Below are positions 12,995 to 25,242 of a stretch of 64,000 nucleotides of DNA, piece after piece. A program made the translations under genes and the position numbers. The stretch is taken from contig SSNU01000163.1 in assembly GCA_012064415.1 (NCBI GenBank), positions 372,001-436,000 on the forward strand, read 5' to 3'. This DNA is from Gyrodactylus bullatarudis. Taxonomy: Eukaryota > Platyhelminthes > Monogenea > Gyrodactylidea > Gyrodactylidae. The notes beneath the pieces were generated by a model that worked only from the letters and a program-made list of their open reading frames with translations, had not been told where the DNA came from and searched no databases. How positions within the stretch are numbered: the first letter of the stretch is position 1; the number at the start of each line of letters is the position of its first letter.

Positions 12995-14791
12995 AAAAAC
13001 TTGTTTTTGAGCAGAAAATAATTTGAAACACATTTGAACATTCAACCCGGTTATGACCAAATTTTTATTTTAACTTGTTGTTGATACATAAATTTCTATT
13101 TATATTCAAATTAAGAAAATATATATATTCACTCTCTTATAATTCAAGAAATTATCATAGATATATCCCCTTGTATTGTTCTACAATCCTTACATTTATC
13201 ATTTTTCTAAAAAAATTCCTCCAAACTACTCAATAACTTCACACAAGAAAGCGCACTTTTCTCTTACTCTGTATCTACATTTCTTGATTTCTGTATTTTT
13301 GTAAATAAATATCATTAAAACAAAATCGATGGTTTTCTTTCAATCTAAGATTAATCTGTAATGATTCCCTTATATTGAGTCGACAATAGCCTTTTGCAGT
13401 TCGTTAAAGGGAATGTCAAAATCAATAAGGAGTTTGTGAAATTCAGTGAGGAATTGTATTTTAAAATGTCATTATTGAAGGAAGATGTGAAAACGATATG
13501 AAAATAATCCAATTTATTGAGGAAGTTTTATTTTAATTAAGATTTTTGAATAAAAGATGTTAATTCCTCCACTACACCAAGGGAACAAAATAAAGATAAC
13601 GATTACACTAAATGTGCATTCTGGTTAAAATTTAATCATAATCATCTCATCAGTCTCAGTGATTAATCATCGTGGGATAAGTATTCATTTCTTCATCCCA
13701 TATACAGTCAGGATATACTAAGAAGAGTTATCGATTTATTTCAAAGGGGTGAAGATTGATCTCAATTCATTAATCGCATGAGAGTGCCATATTCATCAAC
13801 TTAAATGTGTTAATATAAACCATCAGAAGGTCTTTTTTTTCTTAATATCTTCAACTTCAATAATGACATTTCAAAATACTATTCCTTAATGAATTTCACG
13901 AATTCCTTAACTAACTGCAAAAGATATGTAGATTGAAAAGAGTTTTATTAAAAAAATAATTTACTTTGAATGTACATTCAATATTCTGGTCTTGTATATT
14001 ATTATATGCGAGGTATTTATATAAAAAAAGAAAAACAGAAATAATCATCTCTTGTCATCACCAATATAATAATAATACAAGTAAGTGTAACAAGAATAAT
14101 TTACAAGATTTCACATCTATATTTATAATATATCCTTTCAGATGAATAAATAAATTTCACAAATAAAAGTGTAAGCCTTATTCTCAGGGATATTCAGTAG
14201 TTAAGTATAAATAATAATATACATGGTACATGGTTTGAAGGAAATGTGATTTTCAGTGTATACACTGATCGGTAGTTTCTACATTGGTCATAACATATAT
14301 AAAGGAAAGGCAAAAGAAGGTGTGACAATTTCTCATTCCTCATATAGTAGTAGATTTGTAAAGGGAGATAGAGAGGATGTGTTTCTCTCTTCAGGGATGG
14401 GAGTATTAGTGGTAATTTGTTGAAATCACTTCAAATTACAAAGGCAAGGTATTATAATTATTAACCTGTAAATCATATAATATATTATATTTATATCCTT
14501 AAGTAGGACTCGTTTATATCTCTCATTCCATCATTCTTAGCAATGGAACTCGGCAAGTTTGGAAGGGAATACGTTGTAGTAAAAAATAAGTTCATTCATC
14601 AAACTTTTATTATGCCCCATATGGAGAAATTGAAGATTATCTTGATTACCCTGTTTCAATTCTTTCAAAATTAAAAACACATTTTTTACTATTTCATTCA
14701 AGAAAACTTTGAATTCAACTCTTCGTTGGCTTTCAGTAGATGAATTTAAAAATTGCACTTCATTAAGGTAAATGACGATGTAAAGGGCTTT
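12995..14791. other. Intergenic region between two convergent genes
   Basis: Holds the 3' UTR of the large gene (AATAAA-like signal AAATAAATATC near 13304) and, further right, the 3' UTR of the DIRAS gene. A solo transposon end is at 14253-14300. No further gene is visible. Confidence 0.5.
14253..14300. repeat. Solo terminal repeat of the 7.06-8.05 kb element family
   Basis: CAGTGTATACACTGATCGGT followed by AGTTTCTACATTGGTCATAA closely matches the right end of the element at 7062-8047. No partner end is seen nearby, so this is a solo or decayed copy. Confidence 0.65.
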
Positions 14792-17700
14792 TCACATCAC
14801 AAGACATTTCTTAGTTTTATCACCGTTCTCAGTATTCTCTCTCTCGGGGGATATTTTTGGATCTTCCTTCTTCCCATCATCTTTGGCGTCCTTTTGGTTG
14901 GGTTTCTTTTTCTGCTCTTTCTCGGCTGCCTTTCTCTCCTTATCAGCAGCCTTTTTCGCATCCTTTTGCCTCTTCTTCTCTTCTTTATCGAGTTTCTTTT
15001 TAGAAGAGTCCTCAACCTTGCCATTGACGGAGCCGAATTGGAAAACTCCCTTCTTCTTGCTGGGATCATCGTCTGGTACATCTCTCTTGTGTGTATTAGA
15101 CAAGGCAAGGAATTTCTTTAGGAATGATTTACGATCTGCTGGTGTGACCAATGCAATATTCCTCCGAGTCTCCAATTTAAGAAGCTCCTGGAACATTTCG
15201 GTAACATTTGCGTTGGTCTTTGCTGATGTCTCTATGAATCCACAACACAATCTTTTCGCCAAGGCCTGACCCTGGGCTGTGCTCACCTGAAATATTAAAA
15301 GAAAATATAAGTTTTCATCAAAATTTTATTGTTCTTTGAAAGAATAATTCGATTTCCACATGATCATGGGGGCTATTTTAAAGATCTCATTTAGTCTTTT
15401 CTGATTTCCTTGTCTAATCGTTAGCCAACTTTTGAAAATTCTGTAATTAGGTTTTGCTGAGGGGAACGAATTCTTTAAAATTATAATCCAGAATGTTAAA
15501 TTGGTAAAAATAAGTGTTTTAGATTTTTTAAATAATGTACTACAAGGGTTAATATAATTTGATTTCTTCTTTCATATATCCAATGAAACACTCCAAAGTA
15601 ATTCTTCTCTTTTAAGAATCTTCTGGAGTAAAGTAAGTTATTCTCATGCATAAAAAATATACATTATGAAGCAAGATTTTATGTTTGCATACCAGGGGAA
15701 TTTATTTCCAAAAAAAGAATTCTCTCTTTCTCTTCCTACACATAAAACTGTTTATTAATTCATAAGGTAAATTTCTTTCGATAAGTAGAACGCCAAACAA
15801 GAGAACAAGAACGAGAGAGAAGAGAAGATAAAAAACATAGTGTACTCCATTTTGAGGAAGCTGTTCTTCAGGAAGGAATGCGAATGCATTTTCCCAGGTT
15901 GAAATGCAATAGGAAAAGTGTAATAAGGAGTAATAATACGGAGATTAATTCGTAAAAAATTGGCCACCTTTATCCCTCTGCAAAAGTTTGGCGCCAAATT
16001 TATTCTCAAATCAATTTCAATCCATCATTTAAAAATAATTAGATGATTTATTGATACCCTGAGAAGTTTTAGGTGACCTGAAGATGAGAATTTACCACAT
16101 TTTCATAAAACATTCAATCTGAAAATTTTTGAATTTCGAAATGTTTGTCTAATAATGATCATAAATCACAGCATTTACAGTTCGGTTGTGAAATTCATTT
16201 GCAACTCCAGTCTGTATAAAATCGTAAAATATACAAGTTTTTGTCAGCTTTACAACTTATTGGCTCATTTCACAATGGGTTCTAAAGAAAGATTTGTGTT
16301 CCTCAGGAATATTGACTTTTTCATAAGAATAGTAAATTCTCCCTTTCATGGGAATAATCTTTATTTTCCAAGTACATTTGCTGAATCTATGAATCCCAAA
16401 GAAAAGGTTTGAGCAAAGGACAGACTATTAATAAAACATAAACTAGATAATTGACTTTAAAATGGAAATCATCCAGACTATTCTATTTTTTTGGATTGAT
16501 TCTGATGACAGTCATGATTTTGAGAATGATTAAAATCAGTGTGTGAAGCAAACTGACACAATTATCTTATCTGATCAGTGACCATCCTCATATTGTAAAA
16601 CTATTCTGATACTTCTACTCTACTGTAGTATATTTTGAAAAAGACAGCAAGAAACAAAAGAAAGGAATCAATTTGATGAATTAAAAAAACATTGGACAAC
16701 AGATGTGTGTAACAGGAGCAAGTTAAGAATGAAAAAATAATTGCTTTTTTTACTTTTTTTTCTTCAATAGTGCAAGCAAGCAAGAATTAAAAAATGAGGG
16801 ATATAATTGATTTCCCATGTTTGTCTGAACAATTTTCTGATTTATTTCACCTCTATTACTCACAAACAGAGACAATCCCCTTGATTTTCACAATATGTGT
16901 TAATCATAGAAAGCAATTTTGCAGTAATCTAAAAGGCTGCAGTATTTAAATCAGATACAGCTGTTTTTCGGAAATATTTAATTTTCTTTTGTGCAAGTTT
17001 TTTATGAAATTTGCGCAAAATTTATTTTGGTTCTGAAGCTTTTAGAATTTTTGACCTTGAATCATCCCATGGCTATATGAAAGTGGGCTGGCCTTCAAAT
17101 CGAGTTTTAGTTGTAAGAGTCTGATGAAATCCGGTGAAATAATTTTATCAACCGTTTTCCTGATATCAATTGATTACCATATTGATTACCAATGTTAATC
17201 ATTCACATTATATTGGCTTAACCCTTTCGTGAGGTTCGCCCTATATAGGGCGATCATTTAAAGTAGGAAATTCTCAGTTATTACGCAGGTCTCAACAATA
17301 TCACATAATCTATTCTATAATTCACGCTAAACAAATCCGAAAAATACCAAAAAGTCTCAAAGAGATATCTAAATTTGGATGAAATAACCAAGATTAGTAA
17401 ATTTTGGTTTTCATCTACTTATTAGTAGATGGGAAATTTAATAGAAAATCGATGGGGGCATATGAATCCTTATTGAATAGAATTTCGATTAGAATCTCAT
17501 TTAGAATGGTCCTAATTCAATTTTGAGTCTTTTTCCAGATTCGTTTTCTTATCGTCTCGATAAGGTTAAAATCATAAACAACTGAAAATCTCATGGTATT
17601 AGATATTTTTTCACCTGATTTAGCAGATAATTTGCATTATTTTAGCCAAAATAATTATTTAGGTTCTTAAATAAGAGTCTTTAAAAGTTCCCAGATGTAA

Positions 17701-19622
17701 AACTAAATGAAAGAATGATAAAACAACCCAGGGATCTCTTGCTCAAAACTTTAGAGTGAAATTTTGAATGAATATTCTTTAGATTCATTGAAACATTTGG
17801 ATAAAAAATTTATTTAATATCTTAGTCGCTACTCTAGAATTACTCATTATTGTTATCGATATATAAAGGATGATTTCTTTGACTCGACTCTTCAGGCCAA
17901 GTTATTCGAATCCAGATTTCATATCTAGATTGATTTAAAATTGCACAGCCTTTTTGATGTCCCAGAAGAGCTATTTTCTTGACCTAATCTCAAGATTTAT
18001 TATCTTAAATTTTTATGTTTTTGCCTTCGATTTGCATGAGAACTTACAACCCTATTGGCTTCGTCATCACACTTGTTACCGACGATCATGAGTGGAGTTT
18101 TGGTTAACTCGTCCAACTTTATCCGGAATAACTGATTGTGAATATTGACCAGGTCTTCAAATGACTTTTTATTCGTTATGGAGTAGACGAGGATAAAGGC
18201 ATGACCCTTACTAATACAGAGCTGTTGCATCGCTGGGAACTGATGACTCCCTGTAGTATCAGTAATTTCAAGGGTACAAACCTGTTTATTGCAGTTGATG
18301 ACCTGCAAAATAGAAAAAAAGAATGAAAACCTTCAATAGCTACACTTGTACCTGATACTTGCGTGTTGAAAATCAAACACTTTTCAATCTCCTTCGAAAA
18401 TATATTTCATATTTTTGTGAAGCTACTTGAAAGTAGTATCATTGCCTATTTTTTACAATAATTTTTAATTTTTACATATTTGAATAGAGCTTTTTCTGAT
18501 CTTTCTATCTGTGTAGCTTTCACTGCAAATTGATACCACGAAATCCCATTTTCCCAAACATCTTCAACATATACCAAATTAATCGGATTATTTTACTAGA
18601 ATATGCAGTGCTGATTAAAAATTACCTTACAAACCTATTTCTATTTAAAATTGCATTCAAATAACTTAAAATTTAGATTTTAATCGATTGTAGTAGAAAA
18701 ATTCATTGAAATTGTTGGCGCTAATTCAAAAATCGGCCTTTTCAATTGCGATTTGGGGTATTCAAGCTAAATTTTAAATACATGGTTTAGTAGGAACCTT
18801 TTTACGATTAAAAATTCTCTTCAAAATGATCTTTGCACATCCGGAAGTTGGAAAATTTGCCTCTCTCTAATAAATATGATTAAATTATTATTATTTTGAA
18901 AAAAAACCTTATCTGTTAAACTAGAATTTAGAAATATAATTCATAGATAAACTTTAAATAATGGAATAACTTTAATGTAAAACTCTAATTTTTTTATAGA
19001 ACTAATACTAGGAATGCAGGACATTTTGCAAGAATAGATTTTCCCATTACAGTATTTCATTAATGTATAAGCAACGAAACAGCTGGATGATTTATGTTCA
19101 GAGAAATTGTCATAAATCTTTTTTATTTGCATTTGCTAGTCTTTCGATAGAGTTTCCATCCAGCATGGAATGTGTACTCTGAATTTCTTCCCAGAGTCTT
19201 TCTCTTCAAGTCCTTACTGAACTACAGAACAAATTACTCTATTCGACAAATTCAGGGTTCTCTAGATTTAGAAATATGCATTCTGTTCTTTTTGGGATTT
19301 AAAATAAAATAGAATTTGAGGCGTAAAATTAACAGTGCTTAACAAGATGGAATGGAGGGTTGGAAAAGTCAAATTTTATCCATTCTTAGTTATTCCATAG
19401 GCTAAAGAATTGGAATTTCGTCTAGATTTATTCAACTTGAAAAGGGTGAGAATGGAAGGAGGCCCATCAAGTTTAGTAACTAACCTGTCTATAGGTATCT
19501 TCGATAGTGGGCACATAAACATCCCGAAAGGAGCTATTGACAAACCGATTAACTAAGGCTGACTTGCCAACTTCTCCACAGCCGAATACTGCCACTCGAT
19601 AATCTGTCTGTTTACCAGACAT
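14792..19622 (-). CDS. DIRAS: DIRAS-type Ras-family small GTPase with lysine-rich tail
   Basis: Three exons, all phase 0: complement(19485-19622), complement(18048-18302), complement(14792-15286); 295 residues. Coordinates of the first donor may be off by one. The P-loop GCGEVGKS is at residues 14-21, switch I contains PTIEDTYRQ, and the G3 region is DTTGSHQF (61-68), the DIRAS/Rig signature in which Ras Gln61 is replaced by Ser. NKCD is at 122-125, ETSAK at 150-154, and the CAAX box CLVM ends the protein, so prenylation and membrane attachment are expected. The family is a plasma-membrane signalling branch with mostly GTP-bound members. The tail is about 100 residues longer than the ~199-residue human proteins and is Lys/Glu-rich. 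The residue matching Ras Gly13 is Glu, which is unusual. Confidence 0.94.
15287..18047. other. DIRAS intron 2
   Basis: 2.76 kb. A decayed promoter-plus-hairpin fragment is at about 17100-17140 (CTGATGAAATCCGGTGAAAT). A TTAACCCTTTCG end at 17218-17230 resembles piggyBac-type termini and is followed by a dispersed repeat (TCTCAGTTATTACGCAGGTC, 17272-17325) seen again near 25425-25500. A GAAGATGAGAATTTAC foldback fragment lies near 16080. No gene. Confidence 0.5.
18303..19484. other. DIRAS intron 1
   Basis: 1.18 kb of AT-rich sequence with no element or gene that I can support. Confidence 0.5.
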
Positions 19623-22600
19623 GTCTATGAAATAAAAGTCTTAGATTACATGTAATTTGGAGTTCTCTATTATTAAAATGACTCTTGATGACAGTACAAT
19701 ATATGGGTTGATTCATGATGGAATATTAGTCAAGTACCTTCTACAGTTGATGAGACTCTTGTAATCTGAAATCTCTTCAATGTTACCTTAGTATTCCTAT
19801 TCCTGGGCCAGATCTGAAGAAACCATTCAAAATTGACCTGCTCTGAAAATCTGCTTAAAATTAAATTTGTATTCACTAAATGACTGCATGGATTTGTAGG
19901 TGAAAGAGAAATCAATACTTTGAACTTTTGTGTTCAGAAAAATTACTCTTTTATTCTTCAATTATCCTGATCTATGTGAGCTTTATCTCTTATCTCTTCC
20001 GTGTTGCTATTTATAAAAGAGTTTTGATGTTTTTTCAGCTTGCATTACATTCTTGTATTTTTCAACTTTTACTATACTTCTTTCAAGATTTATTATTTTC
20101 AGTCAATTGTCACTTTAAGTGAATTGAAAACCTTTTTTAAATACAGTATATCTACATGGAATTCAATTTTCAACTCCAGTGGGTTAATTAAAAATATCTA
20201 CATTAGAATTCTATACAAAGATGAGACTCATCGAGAAGCAAGGTTTAAACTACGAATTCTATTTTTTTCAAGAACTTGAGATTAGTAAGGATTCTTGGGG
20301 AATAGTCATATTTTTAAAATGAATGAATCAAGTATCATTATTATTATTATTATTATTATTACTATTATTATTGTGAATCAATAAATTGTAGAGCACACAC
20401 ACTGTGTGTAGATATATATAGATATTAATAAATTAGCCAAGAATCATAGTTGCTTGTAGGAGTAATTCCTACTAGGAACTTATTGATAATTCTACTACTA
20501 TTATTACTGTTCTAATAATACGAGGAAAGTTGTAGAGGAAATACTCGTGTTACTATGATAACTTGTGAGCATACAACATATTACATCCTTGAGTAGTGTA
20601 TATATTATTATTATCAAGTTTAAGTAGTAGTGTACGTATTATAGATTGTGTAAAGAACTCTCCAACACTCTCAAAATTAGAATAATCATCTTTCTCCTAA
20701 ATTATATAAATGTACAAGTGTAGCATACAAAATCTAAGAATCCATTGTATTGTACTTCAGTATGGGGCTATTGTTACTTTAAGAAAATAAAGCTAACTGG
20801 TATAAGGAAGAGCTCTGGAATTTTTGAATTCCATGATGAAAAAATTCAATCTGGCCTAATTAAGCTATTTTTCGTAAATGTCCTCAATTTCCACCTTATT
20901 TAAATTTTGAACTCAAAGTTTTAATCGATTTCGAAAATTCCGGATCATGATTAGACATGATGATTCAAATTTGGCCATAAAGGCTGAGAGAAACTCATTA
21001 CTATTAAATATTTCTGATCTGGAATATCAGAATTTTTTTGGTTTAAATCTTCAAGATTGATGAAATTATTTTAAGAAGTGCCGCATTTTTCAAGCTCGAA
21101 AAGAAACTTAACTTTGGCGGGATTAAATTTTTTCAAGGAATACGTTTTACACCAACAACTTTAATTAATAAATTTTTTCCTGGTGTTGGATGTTGAACTC
21201 AAACTCTGAATGTTAGTTTATCTTACAGTAGCTCTAGTTTAAACTGAAATGAAAAACTTGCAGAAGAAGTAAGCAGAAAACTCATTAGAGTCTAGGATAA
21301 ATAAATCTCTAACAAACAAAAGTTAGACTTGCTTGATGAACATGAGACTTCAATTCAAATTTTGGTTCAACCAGATGAGCATTTGTAAAATAAATACTAG
21401 AAGAAGTCTCAATAGAGACTAGAATCCTAACTTGGCTGATAGTTCGCTAATGGGCCTTCCTATCGACATACTTGAATCAGGATATCCTATGATAGTAAAA
21501 TAGGTCAATCATACTAATTCTTATCTTGAACAGCTGTAATAGAAGAAACCGGTACATTCTCGCATAAGATATTCATAGACGGGAAGATTAGATTCCGTCT
21601 GATTTGTCTTGATAATTTTTTTTACAGCTATGCTCGATGAATTTGAGGATTTATGAGTCATCTTTTCATCAAGGATACGAAATACTCTGTAGGCTACAAA
21701 CTGTAGCTTTTACGGAAACCGATTCGATTTGGCGTGAATTTTCCATCATCAACAGACAAAGAAACAAATTATCCAAAATAATCAAATTTTTGTAAAACTC
21801 ATAAATTCCCAAAATTCATCGAGAATAGCCTTCTCAGAAAATCCAAGTCTTTTGTCAAGCCTAGTCCTCAAATAAAAAAAATTTAGCTCATGTAATAACC
21901 TGGATTTCAGATTTCTTTGATGAAATGGTGACCTAAATCTAAAAGCAGTTTCTATTGAAATTCAAACAAATGCAATATCGAGATGAGACTCACTTTGAGT
22001 AGGAATAGATGAAAATAATTCCAAAAGAACTCATGATAATTGAAAGTTTACATTTGATTGTAATTCCGTACAGAGAAGGAACAGATCGAAGTATTAGAAG
22101 ATCCACGGGAAAATCCCTCTCAAGGTTTCGATTGAATATGTTCTCTTGGTCAATAAGATAATCTCTTCCAGAAGTGAATTTCCATGTTGAATAAACTGTT
22201 GACAAATTATCTTTGTCTTAATTTAATATGAAACAGTGTTAATAATAAACCCATTCAACGAATGACGTGCATCAGCCAATCAGGTATTGATATTGACCAA
22301 TGTGATTAGTTGAGTGAAAACTGCATATATTTGCTCCTATAGTAATTGAATACTCTCCTCTTATTGGACGAATTTCTAATTTTTAATTTTATCAATGAAA
22401 ATTAAATGAATTTTTGAATGGTGTAGTAGATCAAATTGTAACTAATAGAGCTATGGAATGCTTCCAAATGTTAGCAATATATGATATAAGAGGTTATATT
22501 GATAAAGATATAACACAAAGATTAAATCTTCTGTTTTGTAACGACTATTGAATGTGTCTATTTTTTAATTTTTTCTTCCATAATTCAATTTATTTCTCTC

Positions 22601-25242
22601 GGTCTCCTCAGAGAGGAGAAGACTAACTAACAAGAAGGAATCATTTGATGCTAATTAAATCAAGATTTCAAAGAGACATCTCCCTTCCAATCACTAGAGA
22701 AAATAAGGATTGCTATTCTATGAAAGCGAATGTGTCTTTGAGACAGACATAAAAGATCTCACACAAGTTGCGTTATCAAATTCTATTGTACCTTTAAAGG
22801 GCCAGAGAATTTTTTTCAAAAGTAACATTCGATATTTTCTCTTTCATATTTGATCAAAAGATCGGCTAAAGTTCAGATGGTAGCATTCATGAATTCTAAA
22901 AAGAGGTTTTTACTTTAAAGTAGTGTTGTATATTTGTGATAAAAGGGTTTATCAAGTATAAATAAAATACAATAATGAAACAATGCAGAATATTACAGTT
23001 GTGATTTAGATTCATAAGGAACTTATTACAACTGTAATATCTTAGATGAAGTTCGACAATATTACCGTTCTAAGGCAGAATATATTCAATTGAAAATTGT
23101 ACAGTAATTAAAATTTTACAATGAATTCACAATAGGCCCAAGGAAAGTAGAAGCAATTAAAATGAGAGAATTGTAGAAAATTCAATGCAAAAAGAAATAT
23201 GATACGATTGGATACGATCGTTTTTGTCATTTGAATCCTCCTCGTGATATGAGATATCCTCTGTAAGAATTTCACGAGAGGAGTTAGAATTTCTTGATAG
23301 CATGGCCAAAACTATTGGTACCACAGTTGTTTTGGGGTTCATCTGCCTTTATTAAATTATTACACAGTCTTATAAATCGGACATTATTTCTTTTCTACTC
23401 AATCATATTTCCCACTTTTGTAGAGGATTCTTAAGAGATATGTGCTTCTTTAAAAAATTCTTCATTAGAATTTTCGAGTTATTCGGTGAAAACTGTCTTG
23501 CAGTGCTTTACCTTTCAATAGGGAAAACGTGAATGAGATGTAGAAAGACAGAAAGGAAATCATCTTGTTAGCAACAATGGAGAGAAAAGTAGTTGAAATC
23601 ATTTCTTCTAAAAACACACAGATTAGGCTTCTTCCTAACCCATGCACCAATGCTGTCATCATTAGGGATTTTCCATCAAGACTTTTAAAAAATTAATAGT
23701 AGATTTAGTAGTGGATAAGAAACCCATAAAATTCGCTAGCAAAAGACAAATTGATCTTGATCAGAATGAGCAGTGCATTTTCTATTCTTTTATGTTTCCT
23801 CGATTAAGTAGTCTACATACTGCAATGCTATGCACTCGTAAATTGATCAATTAAGAATAATCAAACTCATTCTTTTTATATTTATAGATGTGCGCAGTTT
23901 TGCGATAAATTTCTATAAAAATATCACAAATGGTTCTACTGTTGTACAGTGTGTGTAGAGAAATGTTATTCTTATATGCTATGTATTGCTGATCAAATAT
24001 AAAATTGGGCATCTCCAGATTGTTCCATATAGTCCATATAAGAACTGAAATAGACTCATTTCATTTCGAAATTAAAAGGGTAAATAATTAATCACAATTC
24101 ATAGTGTACTCACACAGTGGATAGATACAGAGAGTAGTAATGCAGCAAGAGCTGTATTAAATACAGTAGTTACCATAAACAATTGAATATGGTTATGACA
24201 GGACTAACAATCTTTTTATTCTATATAATACTGTAAGGGAGTGAGTGTATGTGAGTGCTACTGGTCAGTAATCCATCATTATTATGATTTATGCTGAAGT
24301 TCCAATACTCCCAAATTCAATAGGGAAAGATTGACTTGGGTAAATAAGACATCTGGCCATCATACATAGGTAGGTACCTACGTATAAAATTAATAGAAAT
24401 CATTCCCATTGCCCACTTCACTTCATTGGATTTTATAAATTCAATTTATTTTTCTGAAAAAAATATTTGTGTAATACCACTATAATTACGATTGACACTG
24501 GGTGTTTTATTCCTAATATTCCTGGTTAATAAAGTAATTCTTGTTGTTTATAGCAGAGAATTTGAATCTGTACGGATGAATATTCCCCTCGATTCAAACA
24601 CATCGTTTATGACTCGTATTTCTACGTTAAATTTAAAAAAGTTAACACTCTGCAAATTGAAACTCAATGCCTTTATATTGAAATTTTCCTTTAGAATTTC
24701 TATCTTATTGCATTATCTTCAATGAAGAGCGTAGCTCTCATGTCTGTCAAAATGGTGGAAATCTTTATAAAGCAAATACCAGAGCAGAGGGAGTAGGACC
24801 AATATCTTATTTCAAAATAAACAAATCATCAGGCAAATTCTGTTGTTTACTCAGAGGTAACTGCTGTCATTATTAGCTTTAGCTGTATTGGCAATACAGA
24901 GTGAATGGGCCTTATTTATTCAGAGTAATCTTTGAGCAAACATTTGAAATAATACTACAATAAGTAATCATAGTAGTCAAGTAGTAAAGTTAGTGTAAAT
25001 GGACAGGGGTCTCTTTCACACTCACTCTCGCTATGTAATCTATTTTTATAATAATTCAATACATTGAAATAAATACAGTGCTTCGAGTCAAAATCTTGTC
25101 AAACACAGGGTTTCTTCAGTCAGTTTGCAAAAAATATTGATGTAATAGAAAAAGGAATATCTTAAGTTCCTAAATTGTTCATGTGCATGATATAAAAATA
25201 TTAAAAGTATATATAAAAATCCAGTTCCAGTCTTGCAATGAT
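19623..25242. other. Intergenic desert between DIRAS and MROH1-like gene
   Basis: About 5.6 kb. It includes the DIRAS promoter side, an ATT microsatellite (20336-20373), a diverged foldback-family stretch (20810-21130, related to 32.3-32.9 kb), and a small inverted repeat at about 22990-23042 (AATATTACAGTTGT and its complement). A sequence at 19735-19800 resembles the palindrome arm at 35.9 kb. No open frame here looks coding. Confidence 0.5.
20336..20373. repeat. ATT trinucleotide microsatellite
   Basis: About twelve ATT units with one ACT interruption. Confidence 0.95.
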
